Assembly: GCA_007115975.1 (NCBI GenBank)
Contig: SKJJ01000059.1
Location: forward strand, 1-33,124
DNA: 33,124 nucleotides
Origin: Chitinispirillum sp.
GTDB lineage: Bacteria > Fibrobacterota > Chitinivibrionia > Chitinivibrionales > Chitinispirillaceae
Direction: 5' to 3'
Under the pieces are notes generated by a model. The model did not search any database and had not been told where the DNA came from. It was given only the letters and a program-made list of their open reading frames with translations. This document shows, piece after piece, positions 25,377 to 33,124 of the stretch. The first letter of the stretch is position 1; each line of letters begins with the position of its first letter. The position numbers were made by a program, and so were the translations under genes.

Positions 25377-26357
25377 GTGACTGAAAAACAGCGCAAAAAG
25401 AGAAAAACAGCCTTTACTGTTTTGAAATTTCTAACCACTTTTCTGGTAATAGCATTTCTGATTAACCGTCTTGGGTGGGATACCATTGTTGAAACCCTCA
25501 GCAGTGCCAGACCATCATGGCTCATACTTGCACTTGGAATCTTCTTTTTAAGCATCTGGCTGGGTGTCATACAGTGGCGGATTCTACTCTCAAACAGGGG
25601 TATCCCCCTCCCCTTTTCACGAACTTTTAAGCTCTATTTTATAGGGATGTTTTTCAACAATTTCATGGTAGGGGGCATTGTTGGAGATATTGTAAAGGTC
25701 TCCTCCATTCGATCCCGCGACGGAAAAGGGATGGCAGGTTTTGCAGCCACCTTTCTCGATCGCTTCGCCGGACTGTGGGCTCTGTGCGGTTTTGCAATGG
25801 CCGGCAGCATTGTACTTTTAAGAAAAGGGGCACTCGATGGAACAGGTGTTACCAGTGCAGTTGTGGCCCTCTTTGCCACCTTTATGCTGTTTGCCGGAAT
25901 AATGCTCTTTCTTACCCTCAAGCCACTGCAAGACATTTTTTTCCGCATAACAGCTACCGCACCTTTTTTGAAACGACTCCCTGTTGAACAGATTGTTTCA
26001 GAGATTCTCATCGATGCCCGTGATTTTAGGCTGCTGTTCAATGTCTGCACACTCTCTTTGTGCATTCAGTTTTCAAGGATTATCGTTTACGCACTTACCG
26101 CAGGGAGCATAGGACTCGTAACAATGGGCAACATTCACTATTTCTTTATCTTTGTGCCGGTAATTGCAATGCTTATGACCATACCACTGCCATTTGGCAC
26201 CAGAGAGGCCTTTGGAGGCACACTTTTTGCCCTTGCCGGATTTCAGCTTGAAGCCGCTTTCATCATGGGTTTTTTAGCCTCACTGGTAGGCATTGCGGCC
26301 AGTACCCTCGGTGGTGTATTTTTCATTACTGACAAGCTCCACTCTCCCGAAAGGTAA
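25377..26357 (+). CDS. UPF0104 / LPG-synthase-TM family integral membrane protein (copy 2)
   Basis: This is a 326-residue polytopic membrane protein of the same family as the 22718-23671 product but clearly diverged from it. About eight hydrophobic segments are visible. Matching motifs are YFIGMFFNNFMVGGIVGDIVK (split here as YFIGMFFNNF and GGIVGDIVK, about 85-108) and IPLPFGTREAFGG near 280. It starts with GTG behind AAAAGGGA. A family 2 glycosyltransferase gene follows after 3 bp. The two proteins probably work on the same lipid-linked sugar; known family members affect lipid or glycan transfer across membranes. The substrate is unknown. Confidence 0.85.
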   Translation: MTEKQRKKRKTAFTVLKFLTTFLVIAFLINRLGWDTIVETLSSARPSWLILALGIFFLSIWLGVIQWRILLSNRGIPLPFSRTFKLYFIGMFFNNFMVGGIVGDIVKVSSIRSRDGKGMAGFAATFLDRFAGLWALCGFAMAGSIVLLRKGALDGTGVTSAVVALFATFMLFAGIMLFLTLKPLQDIFFRITATAPFLKRLPVEQIVSEILIDARDFRLLFNVCTLSLCIQFSRIIVYALTAGSIGLVTMGNIHYFFIFVPVIAMLMTIPLPFGTREAFGGTLFALAGFQLEAAFIMGFLASLVGIAASTLGGVFFITDKLHSPER

Positions 26358-26360
26358 CTG

Positions 26361-27305
26361 ATGGACATATCGATTGTAATCCCTCTCTACAACGAACAAG
26401 AGAGCCTCTCACCCCTGATCAAAGCCATAACCCAAGCACTTAGCCACACAGGGCAAAGCTATGAGGTGATATTTGTGGATGACGGCAGTACCGATGATTC
26501 ATTTAATGAGATCAAAAAACTCCATAACACCTACGGGTCAATTGTCAAAGCATACCGATTCTCCAGAAATTACGGAAAATCTGCCGCCTTGAGTGCTGGT
26601 ATTCAGTTCGCCAGGGGAGAGTATATCATCACCATGGATGGCGATCTTCAGGATGACCCTGAAGCTATTCCCGATATGATCACAAAACTCGAAAGCGGGT
26701 GGGATCTTGTGAGCGGATGGAAAAAGGTGCGCCACGACCCCATCTCCAAAACCATGCCCTCAAAAGTCTGGAACTCCATGACTTCTCTGGTAAGCGGAAT
26801 TAAACTGCACGATTTCAACTGTGGCTTCAAAGCGTACAAATCAGATGCTGCCAAGTCGCTTCGAATCTACGGCGAGCGACATCGCTACCTCCCCGCTCTT
26901 GCATTCTGGGACGGCTATGCGGTTACCGAAATCCCCGTCCCCCATCACCCCCGTAAATTCGGCAAATCAAAATTCGGCGCCGGAAGAATGTTTAACGGGC
27001 TTATGGATATGATAACCCTGCTCTTTTTGCGCCGGTATCTCACCAAACCGCTCCACTTTTTCGGTTTAATAGGGTTGCTCTTTATGCTCGCAGGCCTCAG
27101 TGTTATCGGCTATTTCGGAATCGAATGGATCATTACCCAGCAGATGCGTATCCGCCCGCTCATGATCCTCTCTCTGGGGTCGATGATCATGGGTATACAG
27201 ATCTTTTCAATCGGCCTTGTGGGGGAGATGATAACCCACTCCCAGGAAACCGGCAACGGTTTTTCTATCAGGGAGCGATTGGGTGAAGAGGTACAAAACT
27301 CCTGA
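26361..27305 (+). CDS. GT2 polyprenyl-phosphate glycosyltransferase (GtrB/DPM1-like)
   Basis: This is a 314-residue GT-A enzyme. The N-terminal catalytic domain has FVDDGSTDDS (Asp40, Asp41) and metal-binding MDGDLQDDPE (DxD at 93-95). Two C-terminal helices (about 232-255 and 265-292) anchor it in the membrane. This layout is that of GtrB/ArnC/DPM1 enzymes, which move a sugar from a nucleotide donor to undecaprenyl or dolichyl phosphate. The linked UPF0104 protein could then act on the lipid-linked sugar. It starts 3 bp after that gene and converges on the pseudo-receiver gene at 27364. Confidence 0.92.
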   Translation: MDISIVIPLYNEQESLSPLIKAITQALSHTGQSYEVIFVDDGSTDDSFNEIKKLHNTYGSIVKAYRFSRNYGKSAALSAGIQFARGEYIITMDGDLQDDPEAIPDMITKLESGWDLVSGWKKVRHDPISKTMPSKVWNSMTSLVSGIKLHDFNCGFKAYKSDAAKSLRIYGERHRYLPALAFWDGYAVTEIPVPHHPRKFGKSKFGAGRMFNGLMDMITLLFLRRYLTKPLHFFGLIGLLFMLAGLSVIGYFGIEWIITQQMRIRPLMILSLGSMIMGIQIFSIGLVGEMITHSQETGNGFSIRERLGEEVQNS

Positions 27306-27363
27306 ACCCCTGGTCGTGCCGGCTATGGGGCGCCTGCACAAAGAGCGTGGCCGATCCTTGCTA

Positions 27364-27852
27364 CTACCGTAACAGCAGCAGCACCAACAGCACCACCCCG
27401 ATTGGCAACCCAAGGGTGCAAAAAATCAGCAGATCATACAAAAACAGTTTGCGCCCGGTCACCTTTAAGCGCTGGGAAACTCTCTTTATGCCCAATGCCA
27501 GCTCCTTATGGGCGACCGGTGTTTCCACAAACTCGCCTGAGGTCAATGTTTCGTTGTACAGATAGGTAAAGACATTTGAGATCTCAGGTGCAAGGTACAG
27601 AACTGCAGGGGTGCGATGCGCCAGTTTGAAGAGCTGAATCAGGCGTTGTGCATGAGCCGGCAGAAAAAGCGATTCAATGAGGAGCAGGCTGTGCTTTCTT
27701 GCCATAAATGCCCGCATCGCATCAAGCCGGGAACGCACGACCTCCACTTCATAGCCCGCTGAGATCAGCAGCGCTATGTGCCGGGAACTGATCGTCTCTT
27801 CCCTGCAGCAGACAAGACACCGCTCTTTACAGATATTTCTCTTTATCTTCAT
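27364..27852 (-). CDS. Tail-anchored receiver-like protein lacking the phosphoacceptor Asp
   Basis: This is a 162-residue protein. Residues 11-130 follow the pattern of a response-regulator receiver domain: a beta strand CLVCC, a helix and ISAGYEVEVV, then LLLIESLFLP (56-65) where the phosphoacceptor Asp normally sits, and FVETP with Thr in place of the switch Lys. Glu60 occupies the Asp position and the acidic pocket of strand 1 is Cys-Cys-Arg-Glu, so phosphorylation is not expected. A C-terminal helix (138-161) ends at Arg162, making it tail-anchored in the membrane. Four cysteines (8, 12, 15, 16) cluster at the N-terminus. GAGGTG precedes the ATG. It may be a membrane-bound partner-binding module; the family assignment is tentative. 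Confidence 0.6.
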   Translation of the reverse strand: MKIKRNICKERCLVCCREETISSRHIALLISAGYEVEVVRSRLDAMRAFMARKHSLLLIESLFLPAHAQRLIQLFKLAHRTPAVLYLAPEISNVFTYLYNETLTSGEFVETPVAHKELALGIKRVSQRLKVTGRKLFLYDLLIFCTLGLPIGVVLLVLLLLR

Positions 27853-28260
27853 AGCACCTCGTGTATTTAAGACCTGTTCAGAATACCATCCGTGTCGTCA
27901 CACCGAGTTGTTTTATCGGGTATCCATCTGAAAAGTCAAGACATGGTGGATCCCTGCCTTCGGGGCTGGGTCATAATACGTTTATTTTGATGATATCGAT
28001 GTTCCGCTCACCCTGAGCTCCTAGTCGAAGGGTTTCTAATCCCTTATTCTGAACCGTTAGGAGCACTTCGACAAGCTCAGCACAGGCACTTCGATACGGC
28101 CAATCGGAATCCCGATGTAAAATCGGGACTCAGTGTGAGCGCAACCTACGTATTCAATCGGTACATGACCCAGCCCCCTTCGCAGGAATGACGGATCTTT
28201 CTCCCATCTCCATTCTGAAAAGAAACTATTTAAGTGCTGTTTCAATTCAGTGTCCCAGGA
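27853..28260. repeat. Mosaic intergenic repeat region
   Basis: No gene is present; an antisense open frame here is only repeat sequence. A perfect 13-bp inverted repeat, GGGGCTGGGTCAT (27962-27974) and ATGACCCAGCCCC (28165-28177), bounds the core. Similarity extends outward through CCTGC on each side. Inside are three copies of a family with ends like CACTTCGAC and CTCAGTGTGAGCG: one inverted (28002-28032), one partial (28064-28086) and one split by a TCCCGAT/ATCGGGA hairpin (28087-28142). A further copy is at 32953-32997. The arrangement suggests nested non-autonomous elements. Confidence 0.65.
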
Positions 28261-29739
28261 TTACTCCATTGATGACGTAAAGCCTTTTACTATCTTCTGT
28301 ATCCCCTCAAGCTCCTCTGCAGATGTCCTGAGATTGGAGATGATCTTGAGAGACTCTCTCGATGAGCCATCAAAAGGCACTCTGGAGAATCCATGTATGG
28401 TGGACAGCTCCATTGCAACCCTTGCAGCCATCTCGGTGAGAACAGAGGTGTTACGCACAACTGCGGCCCTTAACTGCCCCGCTATAGCCGGCAGGTCCTT
28501 TTGACTTGACAAGAGAACAAACACATATCCGTTCGTACGCTGTCTGCGCAGATACTCATACAGTTTTCCATCCGAATCTATTACGCCTATAAATTCCGGT
28601 TTGTCATAATCACCCGAGTTGCTTTTGCCCAAATTAAGAGCCACTCTGAAGCGCCCCCCAAAACCAAGCCTGTACAGTGCAACAGAGACAGGAAGAATCA
28701 GGTAAAGTGCGACCATCACCGACAACCAGACCGGAGAGAGGTAGACTGCAATTGCCCCAGCCACCATGGTGGCAGCTAAAACCCCCACCAGCACACATGT
28801 CTCCAGATGAGAGAAACCCCTGAAGAGAAACCGGTGATGAATGTGGTTACAATCAGCGGTAACTATGAACTTTACAACTGTTTTAAGGGAGTGGTTAAGT
28901 TCATTTGCCCTGAAATAACGCCTCACTATGGTGACAAACACTTCCAACACCGGTATACCCGCCAGAAGCGGCAGCACCAGCGGAACTTTTCCATGGGGTA
29001 CCCCGGGGGCAATGTGGAGGGTAAGTAGGGCTATGGTAAAACCCAGAAAAAGAGAGCCCGTATCTCCCATAAAAATCTTTGCCGGCGGAGTGTTATGAAA
29101 CAGAAAACCAACCGTTGCCCCTGCAGTGACAAGGCTGAAGATGGCAGCCTCTGGATTACCGCTTAATTGCCCCAGAATGAAGATACCGGCAAAAGAGACA
29201 ACGGTAACCGTCCCGGCAAGTCCATCAAGCCCATCCACGAGATTAAAGGCATTAACAAGTCCGATTATCCACAATACGGCGATGATTTTACTCCAGAACT
29301 CCGGCACTACCACAATGTTAAACAGTGCAATTTCACCTGGATGAATGCCAAACAGATAGACCGTCGCAACTGCAAGAAGTATAACGGCCAGTAACTTGTG
29401 GCGCACCTTCATATTCACAAATTTCGAATCATCAAAAAAACCAAATACCCCCAGTATCACCGCGGAAAGTAATATGGCACAGGAAAAATGGAACTCAATG
29501 GGTGGAAAAAAGGGGGTTGTAGAGAGGATATTCCAGAGCAGAAGCATCAGCATCACCGAACCGGTGATTGCCAGCCCGCCGATACGTGGTATCGGTATAG
29601 TATGCACCTTGCGGGCATTGGGAGGATCAACAAACATCGAGACAAGGGGGGTGTGAAGAATTGCATAGATGAGGGCATAAGTGATGCCTGCAGAAAGACC
29701 AAAAAGGGCCCCGGTTATTGCGATCGGTGCAATTTTCAT
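28261..29739 (-). CDS. WecA/TagO-like polyprenyl-phosphate HexNAc-1-P transferase with C-terminal extension
   Basis: This 492-residue membrane enzyme of the MraY/WecA family transfers a sugar-1-phosphate from a UDP-sugar to undecaprenyl phosphate, the first step of many envelope glycans. Conserved elements are DPPNARKVHTIPIPRIGG (38-55), Asp103-Asp104, NLVDGLDGLAG (166-176), MGDTGS (224-229) and the HIHH motif (299-302) typical of WecA/TagO rather than MraY. About ten hydrophobic segments end near 356. Residues from about 370 form a soluble, likely cytosolic domain of about 120 residues that I do not recognise. The length is 492 against about 350-370 for typical members. It may initiate the polymer exported by the Wza/Wzc operon. 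Confidence 0.92.
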   Translation of the reverse strand: MKIAPIAITGALFGLSAGITYALIYAILHTPLVSMFVDPPNARKVHTIPIPRIGGLAITGSVMLMLLLWNILSTTPFFPPIEFHFSCAILLSAVILGVFGFFDDSKFVNMKVRHKLLAVILLAVATVYLFGIHPGEIALFNIVVVPEFWSKIIAVLWIIGLVNAFNLVDGLDGLAGTVTVVSFAGIFILGQLSGNPEAAIFSLVTAGATVGFLFHNTPPAKIFMGDTGSLFLGFTIALLTLHIAPGVPHGKVPLVLPLLAGIPVLEVFVTIVRRYFRANELNHSLKTVVKFIVTADCNHIHHRFLFRGFSHLETCVLVGVLAATMVAGAIAVYLSPVWLSVMVALYLILPVSVALYRLGFGGRFRVALNLGKSNSGDYDKPEFIGVIDSDGKLYEYLRRQRTNGYVFVLLSSQKDLPAIAGQLRAAVVRNTSVLTEMAARVAMELSTIHGFSRVPFDGSSRESLKIISNLRTSAEELEGIQKIVKGFTSSME

Positions 29740-30046
29740 AAAAGCTATGGTGTTGTGATGAGCAAAAGTTGCCGGTTATTGTCAGATTTTGTACCTAGTA
29801 GTATACAATATTACACCGCTTATGTGGTAAAAAAGCTTTGGACAAGCCAAGAAAAACGGTGATCGAAGGGTTTTGTTATGAATACGGACAGCAAAGAATG
29901 CCCCGATAAAAAACCGGGGGTTGGATTACGACCCAAAAGCCTCTGCACAACCGATCTGCGCGTATGCATCCTGCACGCCATCATCGCTTTGGTGAGATGG
30001 TTTTTATCCATCTCCTTCTGAGCTGTACTACCGTGTTGAGATCCCG
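29740..30046. other. 307-bp gap between wecA-like start and intron remnant
   Basis: No intact gene is seen. The left part must hold the promoter of the minus-strand WecA-like gene; a TATACT hexamer reads on that strand near 29800, with no good -35. A hairpin CCCCG/CGGGG (29901-29919) is present. I could not recognise group II intron domains I-III, so the 5' end of the intron is missing or degraded. Confidence 0.4.
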
Positions 30047-30997
30047 TTGTGCTCTGCGTCCTCGATGAACTGCTTCGTTTTAATCCCCAACGGAAGCTAT
30101 AAGCTGTCACCGGTGAAACGGGTATACAGCCCCAAAGGGAATGGTAAAAGTCGCCCGCTTGGAATCAAGACCTTAGAGGACAGGATGATCCAACAGGCGA
30201 TAAACCAATGTCTGCAACAATACTTTCAACCGCTGTTTAGTGAACACTGCTACGGGTTTCGACCCGGAAAAAGTGTACACGATGCGGTAAAGATGACGCG
30301 TTCTTCATATATCGCAGAAGGTAAAACTTGGGTCGTAGATATTGATCTTGCATCATTCTTTGACGAAGTAAACCACGATATTCTCATGCGACGAGTCTGT
30401 GAAGTCATCCGCGATAAAAGGGTACTGCATCTGATAGGAACGTATCTCTTCTCAGGAGTGGCTGAAGACGGCCTTGTAACCAAAGGTTACAAAGGTGTGC
30501 CACAAGGAGGCACTCTCTCGCCTCTTTTATCAAACATCTACCTTGATGCGGTTGACAAAGAGTTTGAGAAACGCGGTCTCTCCTTCTGTCGCTACCCCGA
30601 TGACTGCAATATCTACGTAAAGAGCTCTGCAGCTGCACAACGGGTATTTAAATCGGTGTGCACGTGGATAGAAAAGCATCTTAAAATTGCGGTTAACCGA
30701 GACAAAAGCGCATGGGGAGAACCATGGGAACCACTGTTCCTTGGATATCGCCACAGACGCAACGGAAATCTGGTACCTTCACCCAAGGCCATACAGAGAT
30801 AAAAGGAAGCTGTGAGGACAAGGTTTAATAACAGGAACAACCTGAGGAAACTCGGGGAAAAGGTGTACAATCTCAATAGAAGTCCCCTTTACGGGGCAGC
30901 ATGGAGAATGTCCCAGCATCCTTTGTTACAGTACTCATTAACCAATAAGAAACTGGTGAAATTTGGGTTCCTCACACCAATAGACTTCGCGACCTGA
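30047..30997 (+). pseudogene. Decayed group II intron reverse transcriptase/maturase
   Basis: This is a remnant of a group II intron-encoded protein. Reverse-transcriptase blocks are clear: RVYSPKGNGKSRPLGIKTLE, the FRPGKSVHDAV block, VVDIDLASFFDEVNHD, GVPQGGTLSPLLSNIYLD and LFLGY. The catalytic YADD is YPDD, one base change from Ala to Pro. The usual N-terminal part before the first block is absent. A TAA at 30800-30802 interrupts the frame. In-frame sequence then resumes with the C-terminal signature (RTRFNNRNNLRKLG, GAAWRMSQHPLL), but the maturase X domain of roughly 90 residues expected between is missing. So 5' truncation, an internal deletion, a nonsense codon and an active-site change all point to a dead element. 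The frame boundary at 30047 is only the open frame, not a true start. Confidence 0.85.
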
Positions 30998-31083
30998 AGG
31001 TCGCCATACTCAACCGCCGTATGCGGTAAACCACACGTACGGTGGTGTGTGAGGGAGCGGTAACCAGTCCGCTCTCCACCCAA
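30989..31083 (+). ncRNA. Group II intron RNA 3' end (domains V and VI)
   Basis: A 34-nt domain V hairpin is visible at 31013-31046. ACCGCCGTATGCGG pairs with CCACACGTACGGTGGT around a TAAA loop, with the family's CGTAYG/CGTACGG core. Domain VI follows (31051-31077), with stem GGGAGCGG/CCGCTCTCC and a bulge. The 3' splice site should lie within the next few bases (near CACCCAAT, 31077-31084). A small hairpin GCGACC-TGAA-GGTCGC (30989-31004) precedes domain V and contains the stop of the protein remnant. Confidence 0.8.
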
Positions 31084-31295
31084 TCCAAAATTTCACTACT
31101 ATTAGAGAGTAACCATTTTGCACCCTAACTTCTATGCAGCAACAAACCGCTGTTACAAACGTAGAAAGATCACGATTGCAATCACTATCCTGCCGAAAAG
31201 TTCTCTCTCTCGGGGGACTCCACTTTTGGGCAAAAACATACTATTCAATACTCCTCTTCGGCGCACAATGAGTATTTTTTCTACGGAGGAAAAAA

Positions 31296-32924
31296 ATGGT
31301 TCAAAACACACTGAAAAAAATCGATCAGTTCTACACTGGTGCAAATCGCTGGTGGTTGCCGGCACTCTGCGGGTTGCTCTATTCACTGGCATTACCACCC
31401 TTTAACAGCTTTTGGCACCCACTGTTTACACTGTTTCCGTTGCTGTCGTTCTTTGCACTGGTACCGCTGCTGTTCTTTGTCACCAGAAAACCTCTCAGAA
31501 GAGCGCTTTTTCATACAGCCATATATCTTTTTTTCATGTCTTTGGGGCAGTACTACTGGATTGGGTTTGTGACTGCGGAGGGGTTGTGGGTTCTTGTTCT
31601 GATCGGGACATTTCTGATCTGCATCGCCGTTGGACTGTTTTACTTTGTGGCAGCTCTAAGCTTCAGAATACTAAGAACAACGTTGCCCCGTGGATGCCTG
31701 TACATTTTTCCCGCTGTGTGGGTTCTGGTCGATTATTCCCGCACACTGAGTGATATCTCTTTTCCGTGGGCTCTTATTGGGTATAGTTCTGCAGGGTTCC
31801 TGCCGCTTGCCCAGCTTTCGTCCATTACCGGTGTCTGGGGGCTGACATTTATCATTGTGATGGGAAATGCTCTTGTTTACGATCTGCTTGTTGCTGTAAA
31901 AAACGGTTCTGCACAAGTTTCTCAGAATAAAGTCCGGGCAGGTATCTTGGCTGCTTTTGTTGTTGTTGTTTCGGTGTGGGGGATTTTGAGAATTTCGGGT
32001 ACCGATCTGAGCAGCGCAGATACTGCAAGGGTAACAAAGCTGCAAAGCTACATGGATCAGTTTAACTGGAACAGGAGTTCTCTTGATACCGCGTTTACGG
32101 TTACCGATTCGATGCTCTCTGTTGTTGAGCCTCAGCGACCCGATCTTATCATTCTTCCGGAGAGTGCGTTGCTCTGCTATCTCGACAGAGTGCCCGATCA
32201 CCGAAGAACGGTACAATCCTGGGCCGCACGAGCATCGGTTCCAATTATAATTGGTGCCCTGCACTGGGACTATCCACCGGAGGACTCACCTCATAAATAT
32301 CATGTGTACAACTCTGCATTCCTGATCAGACCTGATAGCACCGATCTCAAACCGTACCATAAGAAAATGCTTGTTCCTTTCAGTGAAGCGATGCCGTTTG
32401 AGGCACAGTTTCCAATTTTGTCAAGAGTCAATCTTGGGAGTGCCGGTTTCAGAAGAGGTGCGGGGGAGACGGTCTTTGCGGTAAATAAAAAAATAAGAGT
32501 GTCACCAAATATCTGTTACGAAATCATCTATCCAGAATTTGTTCAGAAACGTCTGGACAGCTCAATAAATCTGCTGGTGAATGTGACAAATGACGGATGG
32601 TTCGGCCGCTCGTCAGGACCGTATCAGCATGCCGCCATGGCACAGATCCGTTCGGTTGAAAATGGGATATCCCTGGCACGGTCTGCCAATTCCGGTATCA
32701 GTATGAGTGTGGATCCTCTGGGAAGAGTTTTGTCAAGAACCGGACTGTATGAACGGGTTATTCTTACACAGGATATCCCCCTGATCCGGCTTTCTACTTT
32801 TTACTCCCGTCATGGTGACTGGTTTGTCACTCTCTCCATGGTGATGGTGATTTTTGGAGGAGTGGTGGTTGTAAGGAGGAGAGTGTCGAGGGGCTGGCGC
32901 ACCCAAAAAAAACCTCCAAAGTAA
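31296..32924 (+). CDS. lnt: Apolipoprotein N-acyltransferase
   Basis: This is Lnt, 542 residues. It adds the third acyl chain to the N-terminal Cys of lipoproteins at the periplasmic side of the inner membrane. The N-terminal part has about six membrane segments. A CN-hydrolase domain (about 250-500) carries the catalytic triad Glu289 (LPESAL), Lys356 (YHKKMLVPF) and Cys407 (ICYEII). A last helix is at about 508-528. The motif NDGWFG is also present. A strong GGAGG lies 8 bases before the ATG. It would mature lipoproteins such as the 2424-3137 product. It follows the intron remnant after about 210 bp, in which I see no clear promoter. Confidence 0.95.
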   Translation: MVQNTLKKIDQFYTGANRWWLPALCGLLYSLALPPFNSFWHPLFTLFPLLSFFALVPLLFFVTRKPLRRALFHTAIYLFFMSLGQYYWIGFVTAEGLWVLVLIGTFLICIAVGLFYFVAALSFRILRTTLPRGCLYIFPAVWVLVDYSRTLSDISFPWALIGYSSAGFLPLAQLSSITGVWGLTFIIVMGNALVYDLLVAVKNGSAQVSQNKVRAGILAAFVVVVSVWGILRISGTDLSSADTARVTKLQSYMDQFNWNRSSLDTAFTVTDSMLSVVEPQRPDLIILPESALLCYLDRVPDHRRTVQSWAARASVPIIIGALHWDYPPEDSPHKYHVYNSAFLIRPDSTDLKPYHKKMLVPFSEAMPFEAQFPILSRVNLGSAGFRRGAGETVFAVNKKIRVSPNICYEIIYPEFVQKRLDSSINLLVNVTNDGWFGRSSGPYQHAAMAQIRSVENGISLARSANSGISMSVDPLGRVLSRTGLYERVILTQDIPLIRLSTFYSRHGDWFVTLSMVMVIFGGVVVVRRRVSRGWRTQKKPPK

Positions 32925-32952
32925 ATTATGGAATTACTCAGGAAAGTAGGAA

Positions 32953-33000
32953 CACTTCGACTGCTCCCGAAGACGGGAGCGCTCAGTGTGAGCGGAATGC
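32953..33000 (+). repeat. Dispersed repeat copy with internal hairpin
   Basis: The copy begins CACTTCGAC and ends CTCAGTGTGAGCGGAATGC. Between them is a perfect hairpin GCTCCCG-AAGA-CGGGAGC (32963-32980). The ends match the copies at 28002-28142, but the hairpin differs in sequence. Lying just after lnt, it could also act as a transcription end or mRNA-stabilising stem, though no T-run follows. Confidence 0.7.
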
Positions 33001-33013
33001 AACTGCAGTGTCG

Positions 33014-33058
33014 CCCTGCACCCTGCACCCTGCACCCTGAACCCTGCACCCTGAACCC
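33014..33058 (+). repeat. Heptamer tandem repeat
   Basis: Six units of 7 bp, of the form CCCTGCA or CCCTGAA, are followed by CCC. The order is three CCCTGCA, then CCCTGAA, CCCTGCA and CCCTGAA. It lies directly after the dispersed repeat copy. It is not a CRISPR, as there are no spacers. Confidence 0.85.
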
Positions 33059-33124
33059 ATAGGGGGCTTCCTCAAATCCTCCCCCCCGTCTCACAATCAA
33101 AAACATGAACCCTGTTCATATCAA

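Noticed and set aside
28057-28245. Short minus-strand open frame between the pseudo-receiver and the WecA-like gene
   Set aside because: Its residues are translations of the dispersed repeat; no ribosome site or family likeness is seen.
33014-33058. CRISPR array
   Set aside because: The repeats are 7 bp, contiguous, and have no spacers.

Overview
The window looks like chromosomal DNA of a Gram-negative bacterium. It carries a Wza-type outer-membrane polysaccharide exporter, an Lnt apolipoprotein N-acyltransferase, a MacB-type ABC exporter and a lipobox lipoprotein. A 2-hydroxyacyl-CoA dehydratase-type activase points to anaerobic metabolism. The combination would fit a Fibrobacterota/FCB-like anaerobe, but no marker here fixes the taxonomy.

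Layout, left to right. (1) 59-1974: a two-gene MacB-type exporter. (2) 2424-3137: a lipoprotein gene behind a sigma-54 (-24/-12) promoter with two matching palindromes upstream. (3) 3376-7665: a 1429-residue fused activase with its own sigma-54 promoter. (4) 7697-8123: a broken four-helix-bundle (23S-IVP-like) gene between 13-bp direct repeats. (5) 17741 down to 8116, minus strand: an exopolysaccharide operon. Its order is a membrane protein of unknown function, Wza, a MinD/ParA-like ATPase, an ExeA-like AAA ATPase, a Wzc-like tyrosine kinase, an SLBB-FecR-LCP fusion, RfbD and RfbB. (6) 17845-22376, plus strand: riboflavin genes ribD, ribE, ribBA and ribH, then nusB. (7) 22718-27305: two pairs of a UPF0104/LPG-synthase-TM membrane protein with a glycosyltransferase, pointing away from a 581-bp spacer. 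(8) 27364-29739, minus strand: a tail-anchored pseudo-receiver and a WecA-like phosphoglycosyltransferase with a cytosolic extension, separated by a mosaic repeat region. (9) About 30047-31083: a decayed group II intron. (10) 31296-32924: lnt, followed by another dispersed-repeat copy and a heptamer tandem array at the right edge.

Much of the window concerns the cell envelope. RfbB and RfbD make dTDP-L-rhamnose. A WecA-like enzyme and two glycosyltransferases can build on lipid carriers. Wzc, Wza and three nucleotide-binding proteins form an export machine that resembles exosortase-associated polysaccharide loci, although no exosortase is present here. Lnt finishes lipoproteins. The most unusual items are the SLBB-FecR-LCP fusion, the Wzc homologue with a third membrane segment after its tyrosine cluster, the two sigma-54 units (one with in-phase activator-like palindromes), and the orphan giant activase.
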